Below are positions 30,818-39,160 of a DNA stretch of 64,000 bases, one piece after another. Numbering within the stretch: position 1 is the first letter of the stretch; every line of letters starts with the position of its first letter. The DNA is from Nesterenkonia halotolerans. Its GTDB lineage: Bacteria; Actinomycetota; Actinomycetes; Actinomycetales; Micrococcaceae. The notes below the pieces were generated by a model, which had not been told where the DNA came from, made no database searches, and was given only the letters and a program-made list of their open reading frames with translations. The position numbers and the translations under genes are program-made. The stretch spans positions 1-64,000 of the forward strand of contig NZ_JADBEE010000001.1 in NCBI RefSeq assembly GCF_014874065.1. The letters are read 5' to 3'.

Positions 30818-31746
30818 GGGCGGGATGACTCCTGGTCCGGAGACTCCTGGCCTGCCGGTCGCGGATCGAGCGAGGCCCGGGCTGCCTCACCCACACCCAT
30901 GTCCAGTCCCAGGTCCAGCGCTCGAGCCCCGTGGGTCAGCGCTCCGACACTGATGATGTCCACACCTGTCGCTGCGATCGCCCCGATGGTCTCCAGACTC
31001 ACCCCGCCGGAGGCCTCCACCCGAGCCAGATCCCCGATGAGTGCCACCCCACGACGCAGCTCCTCCAGCGAGAAGTTGTCCAGCATGATGGTGTCCGCCC
31101 CGCCGGCCAGCACGGCGTGGATCTGCTCGACCCGGTCCACCTCCACCTCGATATGGGTCGTGTGCGGCAGGCGCTCGCGGGCAGCCCTGATCGACGCCGT
31201 CAGCGCCTCCGGGGAATCTCCCACCAGCGCCAGGTGGTTGTCCTTGGCCATGACCGCGTCGGAGAGGGAGAACCGGTGGTTGTGTCCGCCGCCGCACCGC
31301 ACGGCGTGACGCTCCAGAGCGCGCAGCCCGGGAGTCGTCTTGCGCGTATCGGTGACCCGGACACTTGTGCCGGCGACGGCCGCCACGTACTCGCTGGTCA
31401 GCGTGGCCACCCCGGAGAGCCGCTGGATCAGATTCAGCGCCACCCGTTCGGCGCCAAGGACCGCCCGAGCCGGGCCCTGTACGGAGGCCAGAACATCCCC
31501 AGGACCGAATCGTGCGCCGTCGTCGGCCTCGAGACTCACGACGACGCTCGGATCCACCGCGGCGAAGGTGCGGGCGAAGATCTCCCCGCCGGCCAGGACG
31601 CCGGGCTCCCGCGCCACCAGCTGGGCGTGGGCGGTGGCATCGGCAGGCACGAAGGCTGTGCTGGTGAGATCGCCGAAGGGCATGTCCTCGGCCAGCGCGA
31701 GGGTGATGACCGCATCGATCTCACGGGCGGAGAGCTGGGTGTCCAC
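30814..31746 (-). CDS. nadC: Nicotinate-nucleotide pyrophosphorylase (carboxylating)
   Basis: A 310-residue quinolinate phosphoribosyltransferase that joins quinolinate and PRPP to give nicotinate mononucleotide. Family motifs are GDLTS near the N-terminus, TRKTTPGLRALERHAVRCGGGHNHRFSL-type substrate pocket residues, and the C-terminal GGV...GVDIISVGALTH phosphate site. The C-terminus has a short Gln/Glu/Ser-rich tail. GTG start, 9 nt after nadA. Confidence 0.95.
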   Translation of the reverse strand: MDTQLSAREIDAVITLALAEDMPFGDLTSTAFVPADATAHAQLVAREPGVLAGGEIFARTFAAVDPSVVVSLEADDGARFGPGDVLASVQGPARAVLGAERVALNLIQRLSGVATLTSEYVAAVAGTSVRVTDTRKTTPGLRALERHAVRCGGGHNHRFSLSDAVMAKDNHLALVGDSPEALTASIRAARERLPHTTHIEVEVDRVEQIHAVLAGGADTIMLDNFSLEELRRGVALIGDLARVEASGGVSLETIGAIAATGVDIISVGALTHGARALDLGLDMGVGEAARASLDPRPAGQESPDQESSRP

Positions 31747-31755
31747 GATGTCCCT

Positions 31756-33033
31756 TCAGGCCTTCGGCTTCGCGGCGAGCATCCGGTCCAGTGCGATCTT
31801 CGCGTGGCTCGAGACCTTCGGATCCACGCTGATCTGGTTGTTCACGCGGCCCTCGACCAGTTCCTCGAGCACCCAGGCGAGGTAGCCCGGGTGGATGCGA
31901 TACATGGTGGAGCAGGGGCAGATCACCGGGTCCAGGCAGAAGATGCTGCGGTCCGGGTATTGGGCGGCGAGCCGGTTGACCATGTTGATCTCGGTGCCGA
32001 TCCCGATGCTGTCTCCGGGGGAGGCGGCGGCGATGAACTTCTGGATCGCGTCGGTGGAGCCGGACGCGTCCGCGGCGTCGACCACCTCCATCGGGCACTC
32101 GGGATGCACGATGATCTTCACCTGGGGGTCCGCGGCCCGGGCCTGAGTGATCTGGTCCACGGTGAAACGCCTGTGCACCGAGCAGAATCCGTGCCAGAGC
32201 AGGACCTTCGCCTCGCGCAGCTGCTCCTCCGTGTTCCCACCGAGGGCCTTGCGCGGGTTCCACATGGGCATCTGCTCCAGCGCTACCCCCATGGCCTTGG
32301 CGGTGTTGCGTCCCAGGTGCTGGTCCGGGAAGAACAGCACCCGGTGGGCGCGCTCGAAAGCCCATTCCAGCACCGTGGCGGCATTTGAGGAGGTGCACAC
32401 GATCCCGCCGTGCCGTCCGCAGAAGGCCTTCAGCGCGGCGGAGGAGTTCATATAGGTCACCGGGAGGATGGGCAGCTTGCCTTCAGCGTCCGGGACCACG
32501 TGCTCCGGATCCACACCATAGGTCTCGCAGATCTCTTCCCAGGCGGTCTCCACCGAGGACTCATCGGCCATATCCGCCATGGAGCAGCCGGCGGCGAGGT
32601 TGGGCAGGATCACCGTCTGGTCCGACTCGGAGAGGATGTCTGCGGTCTCGGCCATGAAGTGCACCCCGCAGAAGACGATCGTCTTGGCCTTCGGCCTGCT
32701 CAGCGCGGCCTTGGCCAGCTGGAAAGAGTCCCCGACGAAGTCCGCGTACTTCACGACCTCATCACGCTGGTAGAAGTGACCCAGAATGACCAGCTCCTCA
32801 CCGAGGGTGGCCTTCGCGGCGACGATTCGCTCGTCCAGCTCGGTGTCACTCATCAGCTGGTAGCGCTCGGGCAGCTGCCCCGGGCGGGAGACCGGGTCCG
32901 GGAGCTGGTCGGCCTGGGAGGAGCCGGGCCCGTATCCCGGCACGGTGTCGAAGTCCCAGGGGCCCGCGACCAGCTTGGTGTTGCAGCTGTCCTTGGGTGT
33001 CAGGGTGATCAGGTCGTTGACCGAGGCGGTCAT
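31756..33033 (-). CDS. nadA: Quinolinate synthase
   Basis: A 425-residue enzyme of the long actinobacterial type that condenses iminoaspartate with dihydroxyacetone phosphate using a [4Fe-4S] cluster. Cluster and substrate segments include FCGVHFMAETADIL, CTSSNAATVLEWA and the C-terminal CLDPVICPCSTMYR. An unusually long N-terminus of about 70 residues precedes the first repeat. The ATG overlaps the nrtR stop by 4 nt. No nadB lies between nadA and nadC. Confidence 0.95.
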   Translation of the reverse strand: MTASVNDLITLTPKDSCNTKLVAGPWDFDTVPGYGPGSSQADQLPDPVSRPGQLPERYQLMSDTELDERIVAAKATLGEELVILGHFYQRDEVVKYADFVGDSFQLAKAALSRPKAKTIVFCGVHFMAETADILSESDQTVILPNLAAGCSMADMADESSVETAWEEICETYGVDPEHVVPDAEGKLPILPVTYMNSSAALKAFCGRHGGIVCTSSNAATVLEWAFERAHRVLFFPDQHLGRNTAKAMGVALEQMPMWNPRKALGGNTEEQLREAKVLLWHGFCSVHRRFTVDQITQARAADPQVKIIVHPECPMEVVDAADASGSTDAIQKFIAAASPGDSIGIGTEINMVNRLAAQYPDRSIFCLDPVICPCSTMYRIHPGYLAWVLEELVEGRVNNQISVDPKVSSHAKIALDRMLAAKPKA

Positions 33034-33737
33034 GGCGTCTCCTGGATGGTGAGGGTGTAGCGGGTGCGGTGCGGAGTCGAACGGTAGAGCTTCGGCGGGC
33101 GGTGAGCGGTGCCGGTCATCCGCTCGCCGGTATCTTCCACGGTGGCCTGCGCGAGGATCTGGCGGCGGAAGTTCGACGGATCCAGCGCCCGGTTCAGGAT
33201 CGCCTCATAGACCCGCCGCAGCTCGGCCAGCGGAAAGCGTTCCGGGAGGAACGCGTGCGCGATGGGGGAGTAGGTGACCTTCGCGCGCAGCCGGTCCAGC
33301 GCGTAGGCCAGGATCACGCCGTGATCGAAGGCCAGCACTCCGGCCTCCTCAGCGATGTCATCGGCCGGGAACCATTCGAGGTTCTCGCCCTCCACCGCCG
33401 CGGTGTCCTCATCCGCGCGGACCAGCGCCCAGTAGACGATGGAGACCACGCGGGTGCTGGAGGGGGAGCGGTCCACGTCTCCGAAGGCGTAGAGCTGCTC
33501 CAGGTGCCGGGGCGCGAGGCCGGTGGTGTCCAGCAGCGTGGCCCGAGCAGAGCTGACCAGGTCCTGGTCAGGCTGCAGCGGTCCGCCCGGTAGAGCCCAC
33601 TGGCCGAGGAAGGGTTCACGGATGCGGCGCACCAGAGGCAGCCAGAGGGTCAGCTCGCCCGTTTCGGGATGTGGGCGCAAGGCGAAGACGACCGTGCTCA
33701 CGGCGAGTTCGATCTGCAGGTTCGACGGCGCAGCCAT
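33030..33737 (-). CDS. nrtR: NrtR-like NUDIX transcriptional regulator of NAD synthesis
   Basis: A 235-residue protein. The N-terminal NUDIX fold has the GGPLQPDQDL.SSARATLLDTTGL segment where the box should be. The REUxEE catalytic glutamates are missing, as in NrtR regulators, which sense ADP-ribose instead of hydrolysing it. The C-terminal winged helix includes FPLAELRRVYEAIL and PSNFRRQIL. Its position as first gene of the nadA-nadC operon supports a repressor role. An AGGAG site precedes the ATG. Confidence 0.88.
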   Translation of the reverse strand: MAAPSNLQIELAVSTVVFALRPHPETGELTLWLPLVRRIREPFLGQWALPGGPLQPDQDLVSSARATLLDTTGLAPRHLEQLYAFGDVDRSPSSTRVVSIVYWALVRADEDTAAVEGENLEWFPADDIAEEAGVLAFDHGVILAYALDRLRAKVTYSPIAHAFLPERFPLAELRRVYEAILNRALDPSNFRRQILAQATVEDTGERMTGTAHRPPKLYRSTPHRTRYTLTIQETP

Positions 33738-33750
33738 GGCTCAGACTCCT

Positions 33751-33795
33751 TAAGGTGACAGTGACACTATGGTCCAGTTCATAAGGTCACGTCAA
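33751..33795 (-). promoter_or_regulatory. Putative promoter and operator of the nrtR-nadAC operon
   Basis: On the minus strand, TTGACG (33795-33790) and CATAGT (33771-33766) are 18 bp apart. The -10 box overlaps an imperfect palindrome TAGTGTCAC-T-GTCACCTTA. The plus-strand 9-mer TAAGGTSAC appears at 33751-33759 and again at 33782-33790, exactly 31 bp apart. These are candidate NrtR sites by position only. Confidence 0.5.
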
Positions 33796-33865
33796 CCTGA
33801 AGTGCTCGGCGAGGTCCACCGAGGGGATGACCCGCGCCGTCGATGGAATCTGGGAACATGGGCTC

Positions 33866-34069
33866 ATGCGTCAATACCTGACAGTCGTCATCAGCGTGAT
33901 CGTGGCGCTCGCGGTCAACGTCCTGCTGGACGTCAACACCGAGATGCCGATGTTGCTGCGTTGGCTGATTGCGGTCGCCCTCTCGATGCTGGTGACCTGG
34001 GGCCTCGCGCGCTGGACTGCGGACCGGGCCCGTCGCGGCTCCTCCGATTCCGTCCGCGCCGGAGAGTAG
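33866..34069 (+). CDS. Small two-helix membrane protein
   Basis: A 67-residue protein with two hydrophobic segments (about residues 4-21 and 30-48) joined by DVNTEMPM, with a basic, Arg-rich C-terminus. The ribosome binding site is weak. It precedes the EEP-domain gene by 36 nt on the same strand and may be co-transcribed. Function unknown. Confidence 0.5.
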   Translation: MRQYLTVVISVIVALAVNVLLDVNTEMPMLLRWLIAVALSMLVTWGLARWTADRARRGSSDSVRAGE

Positions 34070-34105
34070 CGGCCGACGTTGCATCGCCCGTGGAGGCTGT
34101 CCGTG

Positions 34106-35188
34106 ATGCCCAGCGACCGCCCCGTGACCGGGCGCAGTTCCCAGCGCTCTCGTTGGATCATCGCCGTTGCGGTGGGAGCGGTCGCTGCGCTGCTCGTCGC
34201 GCTCGCGGTGGAACCGCGACTCTTCAACGTCCAGCAGGTGTTGGGCACTGCGCAGATGATCTCCTTCCGTGGAGCGCTCGCCCTGGTGTTGGGCGTGCTG
34301 GTCCTGCTCACCGGGGGACTGTCTCTGGCTGCCAAGAAGCTTCGCACCCCGCTGCTGGTGGTGCTCATGGTGTTGTTGGCGGGAAGCATCTGGAATCTCA
34401 GTGTGGTGCTGGACCGTGGGACTGCCGTCGCGTCAGCCTCAGATCAGCGGGACGGCGGGGGAGATGTCGGCGGGACTGACCTCGGGGACGCGCATCTCAC
34501 GGTCCTGGGGTGGAACACCCAGGGCGGTGGAGCCTCAGCTGCGCAGATCGCCGGCGTGATCCTCGACCATGGCGTGGACGCGGCCATGCTTCCCGAGACC
34601 ACCCCGGAGACGGCCAGCGAGGTGGCGACGCTGCTGGCAGAGGCTGGGCACGAGTATTCCTGGGACGTGACCGACGGAGACACGGGGCGTGGAAGCACCC
34701 CGACGGCGTTGATCCTCGGCGCTGAGCTGGGGGAGTATCACCACGATCCCGAGGCGGGCAGCACACCCAGGCTGCCCAGCGGTGTCTGGCGGTCGGAGGA
34801 CGCGACGCTGCCGGTGTTCGTCGCCGTGCATGCGGCGCCACCGCTGCCGGAGATGATGGGTGAGTGGCGCGGCGGACTCGGGTGGGCGGCCCAACAGTGC
34901 GGTCCCAACGTGGTGATGGCCGGCGACTTCAACTCCACCATCGACCACTGGGCTGACGACGCCGCGCCCCAAGGTCAGCTCGGAGTCTGTGAGGATTCTG
35001 CGGCTGCCGTCGGATCAGGTGCCATCGGCACGTGGCCCACAAGCGTGCCGAAGATTGTCGGGGCACCGATCGACCATGTGCTGACGGGAGCCCGTTGGAA
35101 GACTACGAGCTTCGAGGTCCTCGCGGACGAAGACGCGGCTCGAAGCGACCATCGACCGGTCGTGGCCGAGATTATTCGGGCCCAATGA
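34106..35188 (+). CDS. Membrane-anchored endonuclease/exonuclease/phosphatase (EEP) family protein
   Basis: A 360-residue protein with three N-terminal membrane helices (about residues 17-110) followed by an extracytoplasmic EEP domain. Metal and phosphate site motifs are WNTQGGG, a Glu in LPETTPE, GDFNST and the terminal SDHRPV. This DNase I-like fold acts on phosphodiesters or phosphomonoesters, and the topology suggests action outside the membrane. The ATG at 34106 follows GGAGG. Confidence 0.82.
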   Translation: MPSDRPVTGRSSQRSRWIIAVAVGAVAALLVALAVEPRLFNVQQVLGTAQMISFRGALALVLGVLVLLTGGLSLAAKKLRTPLLVVLMVLLAGSIWNLSVVLDRGTAVASASDQRDGGGDVGGTDLGDAHLTVLGWNTQGGGASAAQIAGVILDHGVDAAMLPETTPETASEVATLLAEAGHEYSWDVTDGDTGRGSTPTALILGAELGEYHHDPEAGSTPRLPSGVWRSEDATLPVFVAVHAAPPLPEMMGEWRGGLGWAAQQCGPNVVMAGDFNSTIDHWADDAAPQGQLGVCEDSAAAVGSGAIGTWPTSVPKIVGAPIDHVLTGARWKTTSFEVLADEDAARSDHRPVVAEIIRAQ

Positions 35189-35255
35189 AGGACGAAGGCC
35201 TCACGACTTGAGGTCGGCACCCCTCCGCGTTGGCTCCATTGCTGACTCGAGCTGT

Positions 35256-35660
35256 TCAATCACCTAAAACATAGACGTTGGAGGAGATCGCCGTCGCGTC
35301 GCTGGGTGGGTCTGTGTCGTCAGGCAGGACCAAGTACTCCGCGCCGGCACCTCGGCCGAGGCCTAGCTGCAGCCCTCCGCAGCCTGCGATCCAGTTCTCG
35401 TCATCGGGGTACACGAGCAGACAGACGCTGCGAGTCGCCGTACCCTCGCTCAACCACAGCTGATCTTCCTTGTACTCGCCAACCCAGCGCGTGGTGTCAT
35501 GATCGAAATCTTCCAGCGCGTACTCGGGCAATGAATCAGGAACTTCCCGTTCGGACAAGGAGTCCTCGTCTAGATCCCTGTAGGGACCGGCGCACCCGGA
35601 AACAGAGGCGAGAGCCAAGCCTGCCACGGCGAGGATGGCAATGGAATATTTGGAAGCCAT
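35256..35660 (-). CDS. Small lipoprotein, unknown function
   Basis: A 134-residue protein with a signal peptide and lipobox SVSGC (Cys near residue 23). An acidic mature domain with two further Cys (SVCLLVYP and IAGCGG) could form a disulfide. No family is recognised. It points away from the EEP gene and toward it at its 3' end. The unrelated small exported protein at 35772-36191 lies upstream on the same strand. Confidence 0.6.
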   Translation of the reverse strand: MASKYSIAILAVAGLALASVSGCAGPYRDLDEDSLSEREVPDSLPEYALEDFDHDTTRWVGEYKEDQLWLSEGTATRSVCLLVYPDDENWIAGCGGLQLGLGRGAGAEYLVLPDDTDPPSDATAISSNVYVLGD

Positions 35661-35771
35661 CAGGTGATCCTGGCATAGCTGAAATGAGTTTCGCTAGATC
35701 TGGCGGACATTACCGGGCCCCACGGCCCTATAAGAATCTCCTCAGACGTTTTCCCGCTGAGGAGCACCGCA

Positions 35772-36191
35772 TTAATGCTTGAAACCGCGGGAGGTCCGCT
35801 CCCCGCCGACGGTCTCCTGCATGTCATTGAGCAGTGCGGAGTTGGACGAGGAAACGTCCCAATTCTCTCCACGAAGATGCCGCGTAGTGCCGATCTCCCC
35901 TTCGCTGAGATCCTGCATTCCAGTGGGCAGATCCCGATCCCACACGATGATCGAGTGCCCCTCGGCGCAGCTCATGCTCTCCCCATAACCGTCGAATTCG
36001 TGCTGAGTTTGGAGAACCTCACAGGAGAATCCTCCGGAATCCAGGGCGACACGTAAATCTTCGATGTTGTCATACGTGTCGTCAGGCTCCACGCCGCCGC
36101 AGGAGGTCGTCGCGAAGTTCGTCAGAACAAGGACAGAGAACAATGCGCCGGTGCGTATGGTTTTTTGTCTCACAGCTCCATGCTTACACAT
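35772..36191 (-). CDS. Small putative exported protein
   Basis: From the ATG at 36191 this is a 139-residue protein. A basic start and hydrophobic stretch (TGALFSVLVLTNFATTSCGG) look like a signal peptide with a poor lipobox (Thr at -3). The mature part has two Cys (FSCEVLQ and MSCAEGH). No family is recognised. A longer frame reaches 36311 but would bury the signal peptide. The ribosome binding site is weak. Confidence 0.5.
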   Translation of the reverse strand: MCKHGAVRQKTIRTGALFSVLVLTNFATTSCGGVEPDDTYDNIEDLRVALDSGGFSCEVLQTQHEFDGYGESMSCAEGHSIIVWDRDLPTGMQDLSEGEIGTTRHLRGENWDVSSSNSALLNDMQETVGGERTSRGFKH

Positions 36192-36285
36192 AGCGGAGAA
36201 TACGAGAATCAATTCAAACCAGCAGGCCAAGAGGGGGTCCCTAGTGTGGCCGAGAACCGCTGGAAAGCGTGAATACAATGTGCTC

Positions 36286-36574
36286 ATGGAGTCATTCGAG
36301 CTGCTGCTCAACGATGAGCGATTTTGGGTGAGCGAAAGAGTCCAGCCGGACGGTCACATGAGCTATGACTTCCACTGGCTCAATGGGCCGGCTGAGGGGA
36401 CGTACGGCTTCCCGGTCGGGTGTGCTCCCCTGGGCGCCCTCATGACAAGGAGAGAACTGGAGGCGGCCGCGCGCAACTAACTTCGTTGAATCTTTCTACG
36501 AGCCGGGCGGTATCGGCGACGAGGACTTTCCCGATCACATCGCAGCGAAGAAGATTCGGCAGAGTGGAAAGTAA
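36286..36574 (+). pseudogene. Frameshifted small gene, unknown function
   Basis: The first frame gives 64 residues (MESFELLLNDERFWVSERVQ... to LEAAARN) and stops at 36478. One base out of frame, the reading continues without a break as TNFVESFYEPGGIGDEDFPDHIAAKK to TAA 36572-36574. Together they make a plausible protein of about 96 residues, so one base seems to be gained or lost near 36465-36475. TACAAT ends 6 nt before the ATG, supporting a leaderless promoter. A genuine short protein remains possible. Confidence 0.55.
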
Positions 36575-36668
36575 TCGTGCCTTGCTGGGGCAATGCTCTG
36601 TCGACCCAGTTATTGCGGAAACAGCAAGACCGGCTGCCGATCGCGAGGTTCGCGCCTACGGTATGAGC

Positions 36669-37433
36669 ATGAACCGTTACACTCACGCTCAGTCAGCGAA
36701 TCACGAACTCCGCCGTGCCCTCGATCTGGACGCGGAGGTTTTCGAGGCTGGACTCACCGCGGCGCTTGACCTTTCCGGCGTGACCGACGCCCGCGTCGTC
36801 GTCGATCTCGGAGCCGGCACCGGCACCGGCAGCAGGCTCCTGCGCGAACGATTCCCCGAGGCCGAAGTGATCGCGGTGGACAACGACCCCGAGATGCTCG
36901 GTCTTCTGGAGTCTCATGGGTTCACCTCAGTGGCGGCAGACCTGGATCAGGGCTTCCCGCACATCTCCGAGCAGCCCGTCGACCTGGTCTGGGCAGCCTC
37001 CTCCTTGCACCACGTCACCGAGCCCGCTCAGCTGCTCTCCGAGATTCGGAACGCGCTCGCACCGAGAGGGACCCTGGTCGTCGTCGAACTTGCGACTCTT
37101 CCCACATTTCTCAGTGCACCCGAGCATGCGGCGCTGGAACAACGGTGTCACGAAGCGGCGGAGGCGCAGGGGTGGAATCAGTACGAGGACTGGACCAACA
37201 CCCTCGAGGACGCGGGGTTCACCGTGACCAAGACCGCACAGAGTACCCGGGCCCCTGTCACCGCCGCCGCCCGGGAGAACGCGCAGCACTGGCTCGCGCG
37301 TCTGTTGCGCCTCGAGAACCTCGCCGCGGAGGATCGTGCTGTGCTCACCCACCTGGTGGGTACATCCACTGAGGACCTGGTCCTCGAACCCCGAGCAAAC
37401 CGGATCATCTGGGTGTGCACTGCGGCAGAATGA
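36669..37433 (+). CDS. Class I SAM-dependent methyltransferase
   Basis: A 254-residue methyltransferase. Motif I is VVVDLGAGTGTGSRLL (about residues 43-58), with an acidic end of strand 2 in VIAVDNDPEML. DLVWAASSLHHV forms motif II, and the late beta-strand pair is present. It is of the generic UbiE/COQ5 small-molecule type with no readable substrate. TACGGT lies 6 nt before the ATG at 36669, favouring it over the ATG at 36663. The esterase follows 28 nt later. Confidence 0.85.
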   Translation: MNRYTHAQSANHELRRALDLDAEVFEAGLTAALDLSGVTDARVVVDLGAGTGTGSRLLRERFPEAEVIAVDNDPEMLGLLESHGFTSVAADLDQGFPHISEQPVDLVWAASSLHHVTEPAQLLSEIRNALAPRGTLVVVELATLPTFLSAPEHAALEQRCHEAAEAQGWNQYEDWTNTLEDAGFTVTKTAQSTRAPVTAAARENAQHWLARLLRLENLAAEDRAVLTHLVGTSTEDLVLEPRANRIIWVCTAAE

Positions 37434-37461
37434 GCAGCACCACCGAAGGAGAGGAGCCGAC

Positions 37462-38358
37462 ATGCCCATGCCCCAGTGGCTCGCCGACGGGCTGGCGCGG
37501 CTGTTGCAGAAGGCGCCGGGGCCTTCGCGGCTCCCGGCCGAGGTCGCTTTCGCAGAGATCCCGGCCGTCACCGAGGAGATCACCGTGCCCACCCGGCACG
37601 GCGAGCTGTGCGCGACCTCCTACTCCCCACCGGGTGGTGCCGCCGGGAGGGGAGTCTATGTGAACTTCCACGGCGGCGGCTTCGTGATGCGACATCCGGA
37701 ACAGGATGACCCGCTGTGCCGGTTCATCGCCCACCACGCCCAGGTGACGGTGCTCAACGTGGACTACATCCCCTCGCCACAGTCCCGTTTCCCCGGGCCG
37801 GTGGAGCAGGCCTACGACGTTGTCGCGTGGGCTGCTTCAGCCCAGCGCCCGTGGGAGGGCGCCAGGGTGGCCGTGGGAGGTCAGTCTGCTGGCGGCGCCC
37901 TCGCCGCCGGCGCGGCTCGGCTGGCGCTGGAGCGCGGCGCGCCACACATCGATGTGCAGGTGCTGATGTACCCGGCGCTGGATCTCACCATCCCGTCCGC
38001 GCGGAAGTGGTCGCCCGGTCAGGAGAAGTTCCTGGTCCGGATGGGGCCGGTGTTCAACAAGGCCTACTGCCCGAACGTCGCGCTGCGGCATGACCGGCTC
38101 GCGTCACCAGCAGGTGCTTCCGACTCCGAAGACCTGACGGGAATCGCCCCGGCGTTGATCGTCTCGGCAGAGAAAGACATCCTCCGAGACGAGGCTGCCC
38201 GCTACGCCGCACGGCTGCGAGACGCGGGCGCACTGATCGATCACGTGGATCTCGCAGGTGTCGGTCATGCGTTCAACATGCTCGGTGCCCAGCGCGAGGT
38301 GGTGCTCCCGGTCTACCAGCGGATCGCCGAGTCGGTGCGACGGGCGCAGCAGGTCTAG
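37462..38358 (+). CDS. Alpha/beta hydrolase, hormone-sensitive-lipase-like esterase
   Basis: A 298-residue esterase. The oxyanion loop HGGGF (about residue 73), nucleophile elbow GGQSAGG (Ser near residue 142), Asp in SAEKDILRDE and His in GVGHAF form a complete type IV esterase triad. No signal peptide is seen, so it is probably cytoplasmic. GGAGAGGAG precedes the ATG. It converges with the siderophore transporter ATPase gene, 4 nt apart. Confidence 0.88.
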   Translation: MPMPQWLADGLARLLQKAPGPSRLPAEVAFAEIPAVTEEITVPTRHGELCATSYSPPGGAAGRGVYVNFHGGGFVMRHPEQDDPLCRFIAHHAQVTVLNVDYIPSPQSRFPGPVEQAYDVVAWAASAQRPWEGARVAVGGQSAGGALAAGAARLALERGAPHIDVQVLMYPALDLTIPSARKWSPGQEKFLVRMGPVFNKAYCPNVALRHDRLASPAGASDSEDLTGIAPALIVSAEKDILRDEAARYAARLRDAGALIDHVDLAGVGHAFNMLGAQREVVLPVYQRIAESVRRAQQV

Positions 38359-38362
38359 AGCC

Positions 38363-39160
38363 TCAGCTGTGGTGGCGTCCGATCGGAAGCATCAGCGGCT
38401 TCTGTGACACCGGATCTGTGATGATCTGACTCTCGAGCCTGAAGACCTCGCGCACCATCTCCGCGGTCAGCACCTCCTCGGGGGTGCCTGAGGCGTAGAG
38501 GTTCTTCTCCACGAGCGCGGCGATGTGGTCCGCGTAGCGCGCCGCCAGGTTGAGATCATGAAGCACCATGATGATCGTCGTGCCTCGGGCCCGGTTCAGA
38601 TCCGTCAGGAGATCCAGCACCTCGATCTGGTGGCTGACGTCGAGGAACGTGGTCGGTTCGTCGAGGAGCAGCACATCGGTCTGCTGCGCCAGCGCCATGG
38701 CGATCCAGACACGCTGGCGCTGTCCCCCGGAGAGCTCATCGACCGAGCGCTCCGCCAAGTGCGCAGTCGAAGTGGTGTTCAAAGCTTCTGCCACCGCGGC
38801 GTCGTCTTCGCCGGACCATCGTGAGAAGAATCCCTGGTGGGGATGACGTCCTCGACTGACCAGATCCACCACCGTGATGCCGTCAGGCGCGATCGGGGAC
38901 TGGGGCAGGAGCCCCATGGTCCGGGCGAGCTCCCGAGCCGGCGTGTGGTGGACCTTCTTGCCGTCCAGGAGCACCTGGCCCGTCGTCGGCCGAAGCAGCC
39001 GCGCCATAGAGCGCAGGAGCGTGGATTTGCCGCAGGCATTGGCGCCCACTACGGCAGTGATCCGTCCGGGAAGAATGTCCAGGTCCAGGCCTTCGATGAC
39101 AGTCTGTTCGCCGTATCCCAGTGACAGCGAGTCGACCGAGAGCGTATGGGTCGCGGTCAT
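38363..39160 (-). CDS. Iron-siderophore ABC transporter ATPase (FecE/FepC-like)
   Basis: A 265-residue ATPase. Walker A is GANACGKST (Ala/Cys replacing the usual Asn-Gly at this position is common in the family). The signature is ELSGGQRQRVWIAMALAQ and Walker B is VLLLDEPTTFLD. It energises uptake through the two FecCD permeases upstream. The ATG at 39160 follows GGAGG and overlaps the permease stop by 4 nt. Confidence 0.93.
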   Translation of the reverse strand: MTATHTLSVDSLSLGYGEQTVIEGLDLDILPGRITAVVGANACGKSTLLRSMARLLRPTTGQVLLDGKKVHHTPARELARTMGLLPQSPIAPDGITVVDLVSRGRHPHQGFFSRWSGEDDAAVAEALNTTSTAHLAERSVDELSGGQRQRVWIAMALAQQTDVLLLDEPTTFLDVSHQIEVLDLLTDLNRARGTTIIMVLHDLNLAARYADHIAALVEKNLYASGTPEEVLTAEMVREVFRLESQIITDPVSQKPLMLPIGRHHS

